Assembly: GCA_023664705.1 (NCBI GenBank)
Contig: JAMPFE010000001.1
Span: forward strand, 194,600-258,599
DNA: 64,000 nt
Reading direction: 5' to 3'
Origin: Lachnospiraceae bacterium
Lineage (GTDB): Bacteria; Bacillota; Clostridia; Oscillospirales; Ruminococcaceae
The translations under genes were made by a program, and so were the position numbers. The notes beneath the pieces were generated by a model. That model saw only the letters and a list, made by a program, of their open reading frames with translations. It had not been told where the DNA came from and made no database searches. Each line of letters opens with the position of its first letter. Position 1 is the stretch's first letter. This document shows, one piece after another, positions 41,108 to 49,194 of this stretch.

Positions 41108-42751
41108 ATGGACAAACAAACGGCGGACAGGAAAATTTACGAATACCGCGACAGGATATTCGGCTTCGCTATGGAGAAAACGCGAAACGTCGACCAAGCG
41201 GACGAGCTCGCCTCGGAGATAATCTGCGAGGTGTACCGCTCGTTTCTGCGGGCGGGGGAGATCGTCAACCTCGACGGGTACGTCTACCGCGTCGCGCGGA
41301 ACGTGTGGTCGAAATACGTTCGGCGGCTTACCGAGAGCCGCGGCTTCGAGGATATCGACAACGTGGTCGTCCCGTATTACGACAGGCACGACGATGACGA
41401 CGAGGAGACCCTCGAGGCTCTGCGGCGCGAGATAGGCTACCTCTCCGACAGGCAGCGGCAGGTCGTGTATATGCACTACTACCGCGAAATGCCCGTAAAC
41501 GAGATAGCAAAGCGGCTGAGCATCTCCGCTGGCACCGTGAAATGGCACTTGTCCGACGCGCGCAGCAAACTGAAGGAGGGCATTACAATGACAATTAACG
41601 AAGAAAATCTTGGCGTCTCCCCGATAAGATTTACCAACATGGGGCACTGCGGCTCCCCGGGCTCGACGGGAGACACCAACGATATGTTTGACACGCGGCT
41701 GAAGCAGAACATCGCGTTCGCGTGCTACTGGCAGCCGAAAACCTTGGAGGAGATAGCGCGGGAGGTCGGCGTGCCGCAGGTGTACGTCGCGGACAACCTT
41801 GAAAAGCTCGTCGACTACGCCTATATAGACAAGCTCGACAATTCCAAGAACCCGAAATACCGCACGAATATGCTGATAACGGATCAGGAGAGGGTCGGCA
41901 ATACGGGCGCTGTTGATGATAAGGCGGCGGAGTATCTCTGCGAAAGCTTTTTCCCGCGCGTGTTCCGCGATTTCGAGAGCGACCCCGCGCATTGGGGCTT
42001 TTCCTGCGCGGACAGCAACGTCAACTTTATGAAATACGCGCTGGTCATGTCGTGCATGCTAATGCTGAATAATCTCACGGAGGACCTCAATTTCACGAAA
42101 TACGGCGTAAAGCGCCCCGACGGCGGCGATTTTATAGCGCTTGCCCATGTGCTGAGCGATGAAACGCCCGAGCCCGCCAAGCCCGATCCCTACCCCTATT
42201 GGACGTGCGGCTATATGCACGACAGCACCTTCGACGGTGATAAGGAAACGTCTTACGTGGTTTCCATCGACTGCCGTTTCACAGACAGAAACGGCGGCTG
42301 GCGCGACAATCTCAGCTCCGATTGGGAAGCGCTCGTAAAGTTTATGAGCGGCGGAAAAGACGGCGTTACTCCCGAGGAATACAAGCGCTTGTGCGACAAG
42401 GGGTATGTTTTCGAGGGCAAGGTGCAGGTCGTGCTCTTTAACGCGGAGGATTACGACCGCGCAAGGGACGGCTCGCTTTACAAGGCGTTCGAGCGGCGTC
42501 TTAAAGGCAGGCTCGACATTTCCGACGAGCTAAGGGAATATGCCGATAAGCTCGACGGGGAGATATTCGATTTGATGAAGAACGCGTATCCCGAGCACAT
42601 TCAGCCCCTTGTAAAGGCGGTTTTCTGCACGGAGACCCTCGGAAACCCCGATATTATCCCGCGCTGCGTTGAAAAGCTGCTCGAAAAGGGCTTGCTGTCT
42701 CCCCTCACGGACATACAGCGCAAGGCGGCGTTCTCGGTGCTTTGCATGTAA
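41108..42751 (+). CDS. ECF-type sigma factor with large C-terminal extension
   Basis: A 547-residue fusion. Residues about 5-75 are sigma region 2 (YEYRDRIFGFAMEK, then VYRVARNVWSKYVRR). Residues about 100-152 are region 4 (YLSDRQRQVVYMHYY, MPVNEIAKRLSISAGTVKWHL). After a linker beginning TINEENLGVSP, a second helix-turn-helix-like segment (PKTLEEIAREVGVPQVYVAD, about 201-220) leads into about 320 residues I do not recognise, with several Cys/Trp positions. Ordinary ECF factors are about 170-200 residues, so the extension probably senses or gates activity. GGAGG 8 bases before ATG 41108 decides the start. No anti-sigma gene is adjacent. Confidence 0.82.
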   Translation: MDKQTADRKIYEYRDRIFGFAMEKTRNVDQADELASEIICEVYRSFLRAGEIVNLDGYVYRVARNVWSKYVRRLTESRGFEDIDNVVVPYYDRHDDDDEETLEALRREIGYLSDRQRQVVYMHYYREMPVNEIAKRLSISAGTVKWHLSDARSKLKEGITMTINEENLGVSPIRFTNMGHCGSPGSTGDTNDMFDTRLKQNIAFACYWQPKTLEEIAREVGVPQVYVADNLEKLVDYAYIDKLDNSKNPKYRTNMLITDQERVGNTGAVDDKAAEYLCESFFPRVFRDFESDPAHWGFSCADSNVNFMKYALVMSCMLMLNNLTEDLNFTKYGVKRPDGGDFIALAHVLSDETPEPAKPDPYPYWTCGYMHDSTFDGDKETSYVVSIDCRFTDRNGGWRDNLSSDWEALVKFMSGGKDGVTPEEYKRLCDKGYVFEGKVQVVLFNAEDYDRARDGSLYKAFERRLKGRLDISDELREYADKLDGEIFDLMKNAYPEHIQPLVKAVFCTETLGNPDIIPRCVEKLLEKGLLSPLTDIQRKAAFSVLCM

Positions 42752-42793
42752 AACAAACCATGCCTTATCTTATCACGGCACTTCCATAAAAAA

Positions 42794-42826
42794 ACGCCCC
42801 GTCAAGACATTGCCTTGACGGGGCGT
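42794..42826 (-). terminator. Terminator between convergent sigma-factor and histidine kinase genes
   Basis: A 13-bp perfect stem ACGCCCCGTCAAG / CTTGACGGGGCGT. On the minus strand it is followed by TTTTTTT, so it chiefly ends the kinase transcript. Confidence 0.85.
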
Positions 42827-42830
42827 ACTT

Positions 42831-43706
42831 CTATAATTTTACGGTAATAACCAGCTTATCATCGCGTATTTCCGAGGAGATGCCGCCGTTCATCTGCTCG
42901 ACGAGCAGCTTCGCTATCGACAGCCCGAGCCCCGTGGAGTTGCTCCCCGTCTCGACCGTGTAAAACCTGTCGAACAGGCGCTCCGCGGAGATTTTTTCCA
43001 AGTCGTCCGAGGAATTGGCGAACGTGATAACGCAGTCCTCCGTCATTTTCACGTAAAGGTCGCCCGAGGAATATTTCAGCGCGTTCGTGAGGATGTTGCC
43101 GAATACCCTTGTAAGCGCGGAACGGTCGGTTATGCGCTCCAGCCGCCGCTCGGTTATATCTATCTCGGGGGTTATGCCGCGCTGCGAGACGGCGCCGTAA
43201 AACGCCGCGAGGCTCTCCTCCAGCACGTCGTTCACGCAGAGCCGCTCGAGCTTGAATTCCTTCGCCGCCGCGACCACGGAATACCTGAAAAGCTCCTCCG
43301 TGAGCTGCTTCATGACCTCCGCGCGGTCCACTATCCGCTCAAGGTACTGCCTTGCCTCCGCGCTCATTTCCTCGCGCCCGAGCAGGTCAAGATAGCCGCA
43401 CATCGCCGTAAGTGGCGTTCGCAGGTCGTGGGAGACGTTCGTCACCGCGTCCTTCAGCTCGGTATCGCCCTGCCTGCAGAGCCGCCGCTCCTCGCGGAGC
43501 CTTACAAGCTCGTCGTTAAGCGCCGCCGCGAGCTCTCTCATATCCCCGTCCGCCGAGGAGATGTCTATCAGCGTGTTCGTGTCCCCCGAGAGCTTTTCCG
43601 ACATCTTTTCCCTTATCTCCCGCGCCGAGCGCTTCATCGAAAAGCACTTCGCCGCGAGGAAAACCGCCGCTGCCGCAAGAACCGCGCAGATGATATACGG
43701 GTGCAT
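42831..43706 (-). CDS. Sensor histidine kinase
   Basis: A 291-residue membrane kinase. One N-terminal hydrophobic segment (about 3-20) with almost no extracellular loop, then a HAMP-like/helical linker, the H-box VSHDLRTPLTA near residue 92, N-box GNILTNALKYS near 207, and G-box STGLGLSIAKLLVEQ near 262. With so little outside sequence, sensing is probably within or through the membrane, as in kinases that read peptide-antibiotic stress via an ABC transporter. It starts 3 bases after the NlpC-like gene and pairs with the response regulator at 48394, the only one in the window. Confidence 0.93.
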   Translation of the reverse strand: MHPYIICAVLAAAAVFLAAKCFSMKRSAREIREKMSEKLSGDTNTLIDISSADGDMRELAAALNDELVRLREERRLCRQGDTELKDAVTNVSHDLRTPLTAMCGYLDLLGREEMSAEARQYLERIVDRAEVMKQLTEELFRYSVVAAAKEFKLERLCVNDVLEESLAAFYGAVSQRGITPEIDITERRLERITDRSALTRVFGNILTNALKYSSGDLYVKMTEDCVITFANSSDDLEKISAERLFDRFYTVETGSNSTGLGLSIAKLLVEQMNGGISSEIRDDKLVITVKL

Positions 43707-43708
43707 AC

Positions 43709-44254
43709 TTATCGGACCGCCGTTCCGCCGTAGTCGCAGAGCCTGCCGCGGTAAATGACGTTCCCGTCGGGAATGTCGAGGAAATGCATGGGCTGGACTA
43801 TCGGCTCGAACAGCCCGCTGTCCTCGATGCCGAAATTCACCAGCAGCTCCCGAACGAAATCCGAGCAGTAATAATGCCGCTCGCGCTTGTAGATTATCTT
43901 GAAGCCCGCCAGCACGAGCCCTATCGAATCGTAATGATAGTCGTCCTTGTGGGCTATCATGTCCTTTAGCGCCGCCTCGACCCCGTTATAGGTGCTCTCG
44001 CTTACGGGTATCGCCAGCACGACGGCACGCGCGTCGGAAAAGCGTTTCATGGCGCCGTACTCGGTGGACTCCCTTACAAAACCGCCGTACCACGGGAAAT
44101 AGGTATACCGCCTGCCGAACGAGTACATACAGCGCAGGTCGGGCTCAAGGGAAACCGAAATGTGGTTGTATTCCGCGCCCGTTATTTTTTTCAGCATACG
44201 CGAAACGATGCTGCCCGTCTGCGTTATGACCAGATAAATTTCCCTCTCCGACAT
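43709..44254 (-). CDS. Permuted NlpC/P60-like (YiiX-type) protein
   Basis: A 181-residue soluble protein. The pattern EYNHISVSL near residues 28-36 (candidate His) and HYYCSDFVRELL near 127-138 (candidate Cys) is that of circularly permuted NlpC/P60 papain-like enzymes. There is no signal peptide. Family members cleave peptides, amides or acyl groups; the substrate here is unknown. It leads a two-gene unit with the histidine kinase and has a consensus promoter. Being inside a likely antibiotic-response locus, it may act on the cell envelope or the toxic peptide (inference). Confidence 0.7.
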   Translation of the reverse strand: MSEREIYLVITQTGSIVSRMLKKITGAEYNHISVSLEPDLRCMYSFGRRYTYFPWYGGFVRESTEYGAMKRFSDARAVVLAIPVSESTYNGVEAALKDMIAHKDDYHYDSIGLVLAGFKIIYKRERHYYCSDFVRELLVNFGIEDSGLFEPIVQPMHFLDIPDGNVIYRGRLCDYGGTAVR

Positions 44255-44331
44255 TTTATGTACCCCGTTTTTCTGAGTTATTGACTTTTGGAAAAAATTC
44301 CCATATACATTTTACGTTGGCTATAATATAT

Positions 44332-44360
44332 ATTATAACAGCTTTCGTACAAATTGTCAA
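44332..44360 (-). promoter_or_regulatory. SigmaA promoter of the NlpC-like/histidine kinase pair
   Basis: Minus strand TTGACA (44360-44355), 17-base spacer, TATAAT (44337-44332): exact consensus. It gives the kinase constitutive expression separate from the regulated exporter genes. Confidence 0.85.
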
Positions 44361-44370
44361 TAGCAAACGG

Positions 44371-45192
44371 TCATTTTATATCCCTTCGGCTGAACGCCGC
44401 CGCTCCCAGCGAACCCGCGAACACCGCGACGAACGCCGTTCCCGCGACGTCGGCGGCTGTGTTCGTCAGGTCGCAGTTGGACAGAGTTACCGCGGGCGCA
44501 AGCGGATTTATGTGCAGCGCCGCCTCGTAAACGGCGCGCTTGAGCCCGTCGATGTAGAGCGGATTTTCCTTCACCTCGAAAACAAGCTCGCCGTCCGCGG
44601 GCTCGGCAGTCATCGTCTCGCGGGGCTGCTCAAGCCGCGAATATACCGTCCCTGCGGCTATCATGAGCGCGATAGCTCCCCCCATGGCGGCGACCGCCGC
44701 TGCCGACCTGCGCGGTATCAGCATGCCGACTATCGCCGAAAGGACGCTCACCGCGGCGGTCGCTGCAAACGAGACCGCAATGAGCCAAGCCGCCTCCGCG
44801 AACGACATTCGCCAAAAGCCAAGTATCGGCGCTCCCGAAAGCCCTCCGACAAGCCAAGCGGCGTTTATCGAGCAGCCGATGACGACCCCCGTCAGCAGGT
44901 TCGCCGCGTAGACGCCGCTGCGGGGGCTGCCGACATAAAGCTTGTTGCGTATCGTGCCGCTGTTGTCCGCGCCGATAAACAGCACGATGACCGCCGCCGC
45001 GGCGAGCTGCGCGTAGGGAGCGCCCGCGAGAGCTCGCGTTTCCAGCGCGCACAGCGACAGGTCGCCCTCTATCGACAGGCAGTCGAACGCCGTCGCCGCC
45101 GCGGTCACGAGCGCCGTCAGCGCCAGCGACCACCAAAACAGCTTGTTCCTTTTCAGCCGAAACATATTCGCGTGAAATATCCGTGACGTCAT
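44371..45192 (-). CDS. ABC-2 type permease subunit (paralogue 4)
   Basis: A 273-residue, six-helix ABC-2 permease. It shares with its three neighbours the motif FIGADNSGTIRNKLYVG near residue 72-88, NPLYIDGLKR near 211 and a C-terminal F-x-R-R-D-I-K. The proline/charge-bearing loop after SRLEQP is predicted extracytoplasmic. It is the most diverged member of the tandem set and overlaps the preceding gene by four bases. Probably forms the export channel with the ATPase at 47331. Confidence 0.88.
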   Translation of the reverse strand: MTSRIFHANMFRLKRNKLFWWSLALTALVTAAATAFDCLSIEGDLSLCALETRALAGAPYAQLAAAAVIVLFIGADNSGTIRNKLYVGSPRSGVYAANLLTGVVIGCSINAAWLVGGLSGAPILGFWRMSFAEAAWLIAVSFAATAAVSVLSAIVGMLIPRRSAAAVAAMGGAIALMIAAGTVYSRLEQPRETMTAEPADGELVFEVKENPLYIDGLKRAVYEAALHINPLAPAVTLSNCDLTNTAADVAGTAFVAVFAGSLGAAAFSRRDIK

Positions 45193-46013
45193 TTCAAATC
45201 CTTCCTTCTGAACGCCAAAAGCCCCGCGCCCGTCGAGACCGCCAGCACCCCCAGCGAATACAGCGGCAGTATTTCGGGCGTGTGAACGTCGCCCGTCTCA
45301 AGCTGCAATATCTGCCCGCTCGGGAGAATATCGTTCAACGCCGTCATAACAACGCGCTTTGCGCCGCTGACGTACAGCGGGTTCGGCTGCGGCTCGCTCT
45401 GCGAGACCTGCCCGTCCGCCGAGATCTCGTAGCCCGAAACGTACTCGGGCTCGCCGAGCAGCGACATTATCACCGCCGAGCCGAGTATCAGCGCGAACGT
45501 CAGCACAAGGGTTATCGTCGTTATCGACGACTTGGACGTTATCAGCATGCCGATAAGCGTAAAAACGGCGCTCACCGCGGCGATCGCGGCAATGCATATC
45601 AGCATTTGCAGCGCCAGCTCGTCCGCGGGCATACCGAGCTTCCCCCCGAGGCAAAGCCCCGCTGTCGACACCGTCAGCCACGAAGCCGCAAGCATCATAA
45701 GCGCCCCCGCCGCCGCGGTCGTCAGGTTCGAGAGGTAAATATCGAGGCGCTTGTGCCCGATAATGAGCTTGTTGCGGATAGTGCCGTTCGAGTAGTCCGT
45801 GCCGAGGTACAGCGCCGCGAATATCGCCGCGAAAAGCATCACGTTGGAGCCATTCGACATTATCTGCGCGCCGAGCCGCTGTATGCTCTCCTTTTGCACG
45901 GAATAGCTCTCAAAGAAATTCGCGGCGCTCAAAGCGACCGACAATATAAAGCACACCCAAAACGATTTGGTTTTCCATAATCTGGCAAAGTTTGCCCGTA
46001 ATAATCTGAACAT
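45189..46013 (-). CDS. ABC-2 type permease subunit (paralogue 3)
   Basis: A 274-residue six-helix permease. Start FRLLRANFARLWKTKSFWVC, then YLGTDYSNGTIRNKLIIG, NPLYVSGAKR, and the terminal FRRKDLK. About the first 25 residues are nearly identical to paralogue 2, pointing to recent tandem duplication. It follows paralogue 2 by 9 bases. Confidence 0.9.
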   Translation of the reverse strand: MFRLLRANFARLWKTKSFWVCFILSVALSAANFFESYSVQKESIQRLGAQIMSNGSNVMLFAAIFAALYLGTDYSNGTIRNKLIIGHKRLDIYLSNLTTAAAGALMMLAASWLTVSTAGLCLGGKLGMPADELALQMLICIAAIAAVSAVFTLIGMLITSKSSITTITLVLTFALILGSAVIMSLLGEPEYVSGYEISADGQVSQSEPQPNPLYVSGAKRVVMTALNDILPSGQILQLETGDVHTPEILPLYSLGVLAVSTGAGLLAFRRKDLK

Positions 46014-46022
46014 ATTTAAACC

Positions 46023-46889
46023 TCACTTTATGTCTTTTTTGCGGAATATCAGTGCTCCGACCGCCGTTGCCGCTGCCGTCAGACCCAGCGAGTACAGCGG
46101 CAGCGCCCTGCATTCCTCGGCGGCAGCGCCGTTCTCCAGGCGGCTTACGGCGCCCGCGGGGAGCATATCGTTTACGACCGAAAACATCACCCGCCGCGCG
46201 CCGTCTACGTACAGCGGATTTTTTTCTCCCTCGGCGGCAAATTCGGGCGAAGTCGTTATCTCAAAGCGGACCGCTCCCTCCGTTTGCGCCGCCGTGCCGA
46301 CCATGGAGCTGTCAAAATACTCGGGCATCCCGAGGAACGCCAGCAGCGGCGCGGAGATAAACATCGACGCGAACAGCGCGCAAAGCGTCGCCGTAACGAC
46401 AGAGGCTTTCGAGGAGACGAGCATGCCGATAAGCGTATTGACCGCGCAGAACGCCGTCAAGGCGCACACAACGACAAGCTGCCGAAACGCGAAGTCCCCC
46501 TCCTCTTGCCCGAGAGCCCCGCCCCTCGCCAGCCCGCAGAAAAGCGTAACGGCGCGATCGACAGCCGTTATGATGAACGTCCCCGCCATCACCGTTATCA
46601 GGTTCGCGAAATAGACCTCCGCGCGCTTGCGCCCGATAATGAGCTTGTTGCGGATAGTGCCGTTCGAGTAATCCGTGCCGAGGTACAGCGCCGTAAAAAC
46701 CGCCGCGACGAGCATTATGTCCGTGCCGCCGCCCGTCAGCAAATCGCCGAGCCGCTTCGTGCAGCTCCCGTCCTCAACGCAGTTGAAAACAAATCTCGTA
46801 AAGCTGTCGAAAACCGCTATGATAACGCATACCCAAAACGATTTGGTTTTCCAAAGCCTGGCAAAGTTTGCCCTTAACAGTCTGAACAT
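46023..46889 (-). CDS. ABC-2 type permease subunit (paralogue 2)
   Basis: A 288-residue six-helix permease with the same FRLLRANFARLWKTKSFWVC start, YLGTDYSNGTIRNKLIIG, NPLYVDGARR and the terminal ALIFRKKDIK. The DNA around the gene junctions (for example AACATATTTAAACCTCACTT) is repeated almost exactly at 46013-46030 and 46887-46906, evidence of tandem duplication. A cysteine pair in the first extracellular loop (about 32 and 38) is not shared with paralogue 3. Confidence 0.9.
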   Translation of the reverse strand: MFRLLRANFARLWKTKSFWVCVIIAVFDSFTRFVFNCVEDGSCTKRLGDLLTGGGTDIMLVAAVFTALYLGTDYSNGTIRNKLIIGRKRAEVYFANLITVMAGTFIITAVDRAVTLFCGLARGGALGQEEGDFAFRQLVVVCALTAFCAVNTLIGMLVSSKASVVTATLCALFASMFISAPLLAFLGMPEYFDSSMVGTAAQTEGAVRFEITTSPEFAAEGEKNPLYVDGARRVMFSVVNDMLPAGAVSRLENGAAAEECRALPLYSLGLTAAATAVGALIFRKKDIK

Positions 46890-46898
46890 ATTTAAACC

Positions 46899-47321
46899 TC
46901 ACTTTATGTCTTTTTTGCGGAATATCAGCGCCCCGACCGCCGTCGCTGCCGCAGCAATGCCGAGCCCTACGCCGCAGGCAAGGTCATATATTATCACCGC
47001 GAGCCACGCGGCGGCGAAGATAAGCGCCGTTCCGACCGAAACCGTTATCAGTCCCGCGAAGTAGACCTTGACGCGCGGCACTCCCGCTATCAGCCTGTTG
47101 CGGACGGTCCTGTCCGAATTGTCCGTGCCGAGGTACAGCACGGCAAAGACCGCCGAGAAGAACAGCGATACGGGGGTAATGTTGTACATGGCAACAAAAA
47201 AATTGTGTCTTGTCGAGGTTATGCCCATAAGCAGGGCGAACACTGCGGGAAGGCCAAGACACACCCAAAAGGACGTCGTTTTCCAAAGCCGCGCAAAATT
47301 TGCCCGCAGTAAACCCCTCAT
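46899..47321 (-). CDS. Short ABC-2 permease, internally deleted (paralogue 1)
   Basis: A 140-residue derivative. It keeps the N-terminal half (start, first helix, YLGTDNSDRTVRNRLIAG near 66-83, and about three helices), then jumps to a tail ending ALIFRKKDIK that is nearly identical in DNA to the end of paralogue 2. The middle about 130 residues are missing. The frame is intact, so it may be a real half-size subunit or a relic of recombination between paralogues. It is first of the permeases after the ATPase gene and 9 bases before paralogue 2. Confidence 0.78.
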   Translation of the reverse strand: MRGLLRANFARLWKTTSFWVCLGLPAVFALLMGITSTRHNFFVAMYNITPVSLFFSAVFAVLYLGTDNSDRTVRNRLIAGVPRVKVYFAGLITVSVGTALIFAAAWLAVIIYDLACGVGLGIAAAATAVGALIFRKKDIK

Positions 47322-47330
47322 CGCGCCCTC

Positions 47331-48236
47331 CTATTCGCTGCCGCCCACAAGGTTGATAAAGTACGCCTCCAGGCTCTCGTCGTGCTCGTTTATCGAAAAC
47401 AGCTCGCAGTCCGCGTTTTTCAGCGCCTCGGTGAGCCTTGTAATGCTTATCTCCCCGTAGACGTCCGCGGTCTTTTCGTCGATGACCGCGTATTCCAAAC
47501 CCATTCCGTCCAGCACCGTCGCGAGCTTTTTCGTATCGGAAACGGTCGCCCTCGCGCACTTCCGGCACTCCTTTTCAAGCTGCTCGGCGCTTATCTCCTT
47601 GACGATGCGCCCCTTGTCGATAAAGCCGTAGTGCGTCGCGAGCCTTGAAAGCTCGTCGAGGATATGGCTCGATATAAGCACGGTTATCTGCCTTTCGCGG
47701 TTGAGCTCCAGAATAAGCTCGCGTATCTCGATAATGCCCTGCGGGTCAAGCCCGTTTATCGGCTCGTCCAGCAGCAGAAAATCGGGGTCGCCGCACAGCG
47801 CGACGGCAATGCCGAGCCTCTGCCGCATGCCCAGCGAGAAATTTTTCGCCTTTTTCCGCCCCGTGTTCTCCAGTCCGACGAGCTTCAGCAGCTCGGGAAT
47901 ACCCTTAAACGACGGCATACCGAGAACGCGGTATTGCTCCTTGAGGTTGTCCTCCGCGGTCATATCCATATAAACGGACGGCGTTTCCACAACGGCGCCC
48001 ATTCTGCGCCGCGCCTTGGAAATATCGCCCGTGCTCTCCGTGCCGTACAGCGTAAAAGTGCCCGAGGTCGCGAACTGCAATCCGCAGATAAGCCTTATAA
48101 GCGTGGTCTTGCCCGCGCCGTTGCGCCCCACGAACCCGTAAATAGCCCCCTTCGGCACGTTCATCGAAAGCCCGTCCAGAGCCGTGAATTTATGATACCT
48201 TTTCACTAGATCGCGTGTAGTAAGAATGTTTTCCAT
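47331..48236 (-). CDS. ABC transporter ATP-binding protein (BcrA/lantibiotic-export type)
   Basis: A 301-residue ATPase. Walker A GRNGAGKT near residue 38, Q-loop near VVETPSVYMDM, signature SLGMRQRLGIA near 137, Walker B LLLDEP near 158, and an H-loop in LISSHILDE. The C-terminal about 80 residues form a regulatory tail seen in BcrA-like ATPases. Expected to energise the four downstream permeases for removal of a membrane-active compound. AAGGAGAT precedes the ATG. The upstream spacer carries a candidate operator and promoter. Confidence 0.93.
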   Translation of the reverse strand: MENILTTRDLVKRYHKFTALDGLSMNVPKGAIYGFVGRNGAGKTTLIRLICGLQFATSGTFTLYGTESTGDISKARRRMGAVVETPSVYMDMTAEDNLKEQYRVLGMPSFKGIPELLKLVGLENTGRKKAKNFSLGMRQRLGIAVALCGDPDFLLLDEPINGLDPQGIIEIRELILELNRERQITVLISSHILDELSRLATHYGFIDKGRIVKEISAEQLEKECRKCARATVSDTKKLATVLDGMGLEYAVIDEKTADVYGEISITRLTEALKNADCELFSINEHDESLEAYFINLVGGSE

Positions 48237-48346
48237 ATCAACATCTCCTTATCCGAAAATAAACGGAAACAAGAAAACGCCCCTCGGTATGTATGCGGCT
48301 GTTTTGGTTTGATCGTTTTGCGGGGCATTTCCTTGCTTCCGAATAT

Positions 48347-48403
48347 ATTGTACCCCCCAACGGTTAAGAAATCGGTAAAGAAAACGGTTAAGATTAGGTT
48401 AAG
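48347..48403 (-). promoter_or_regulatory. Candidate response-regulator operator and promoter of the ABC exporter
   Basis: On the minus strand four direct repeats CTTAACC, CTTAACC, CTTTACC, CTTAACC begin at 48403, 48392, 48380 and 48368 (spacing 11-12 bases, one helical turn), followed 9 bases later by the -10 hexamer TACAAT (48352-48347). There is no good -35 hexamer; the last two boxes cover that position. This is the arrangement of promoters activated by OmpR/PhoB-class regulators. The first boxes overlap the end of the regulator gene. Confidence 0.72.
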
Positions 48404-49059
48404 ATTTCGCGCATTTTAAAGCCTATCCCCCACACCGCCTCGATAAAGTCCAGCCCCGACGCGTCGCGGAGCTTTTTGCGCAGGTTGCTTACGTGCACCT
48501 TGAGGGAGCTTTCCACGCAGTCGGGCGTATCCGCGCTTATCCTGTCGAGTATCTGCGACTTCGTTATCACCTGCTTTGGGTTCTGCATGAGAATTTTCAG
48601 TATCGCGAACTCGGTTTTCGTGAGCTTCACGGCGTTCCCGCCGAATTTCGCTTCGTGCAGCTCCGTGTTCAGCGAAAGCCCGCCGTATTCCAGCAGCTCG
48701 GCGCGCGTATTCCTCCGCAGCTGCACGCGTATCCTCGCGAGCAGCTCCTTGGTGTCGAACGGCTTTGTAACGTAATCGACCGCCCCCGACAGCAGCAGCT
48801 CGACCTTGCTGCCCACGTCGGCTCTCGCGCTCATCACGATAACGGGCACGTCTCCTATCCTCGGCAGCACCCGCTCCCCCGAAAGCCCCGGCATCATCAG
48901 ATCCAACAGCACCAGGTCGGGCGTTTTCTCCTCCAGCAGCGCCAGCGCCTCCCCGCCCGAAAACGCGCGCATCACCTCGTAGCCCTCGCGGCTCAGCAGC
49001 TCGCAGAGCATATTGTTTATATGCGGGTCGTCGTCTATTACGGCAATTATTTCGCTCAT
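48394..49059 (-). CDS. OmpR-family response regulator
   Basis: A 221-residue regulator. Receiver domain about 1-118 with acidic pair DDD near 9-11, phospho-acceptor Asp in VLLDLMMPG near 52, Thr/Ser in VMSARAD near 79, and Lys in TKPFDTKELL near 101. The winged-helix DNA-binding domain (about 128-220) contains KLTKTEFAILKIL and the recognition helix SLKVHVSNLRKKL. Predicted to receive phosphate from the kinase at 42831 and activate the exporter via the CTTAACC boxes. GGAGG precedes the start. Confidence 0.94.
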   Translation of the reverse strand: MSEIIAVIDDDPHINNMLCELLSREGYEVMRAFSGGEALALLEEKTPDLVLLDLMMPGLSGERVLPRIGDVPVIVMSARADVGSKVELLLSGAVDYVTKPFDTKELLARIRVQLRRNTRAELLEYGGLSLNTELHEAKFGGNAVKLTKTEFAILKILMQNPKQVITKSQILDRISADTPDCVESSLKVHVSNLRKKLRDASGLDFIEAVWGIGFKMREILT

Positions 49060-49090
49060 TTCAAGTCCTCCAAAAGAATTTTATGTAAAC

Positions 49091-49119
49091 ATTGTAACAC
49101 ATTACACCGCCTTTGTCAA
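49091..49119 (-). promoter_or_regulatory. Promoter of the response regulator gene
   Basis: Minus strand TTGACA (49119-49114), 17-base spacer, TACAAT (49096-49091). Divergent from the HMA gene promoter, with the -35 boxes 10 bases apart. Confidence 0.8.
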
Positions 49120-49129
49120 TTCAAAGCGC

Positions 49130-49158
49130 TTGACAAAATCTCCGTTCCGTGATATAAT
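49130..49158 (+). promoter_or_regulatory. SigmaA promoter of the HMA protein gene
   Basis: TTGACA (49130-49135), 17-base spacer, TATAAT (49153-49158): exact consensus. Confidence 0.86.
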
Positions 49159-49161
49159 AAC

Positions 49162-49177
49162 GTTAGCCGAAGCTAAC
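49162..49177 (+). promoter_or_regulatory. Palindromic operator at the HMA gene start site
   Basis: GTTAGC-CGAA-GCTAAC, a perfect 6+4+6 inverted repeat directly after the -10 box, covering the predicted transcription start. It resembles DtxR/IdeR-family sites (TTAG...CTAA), so metal-dependent repression is a reasonable guess. Confidence 0.65.
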
Positions 49178-49194
49178 CGAAAGGAGAATTTACA

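Noticed and set aside
46899..47321. Short permease as a sequencing frameshift
   Set aside because: The frame is open throughout, and the join to a tail shared with paralogue 2 indicates an internal deletion rather than an indel error.
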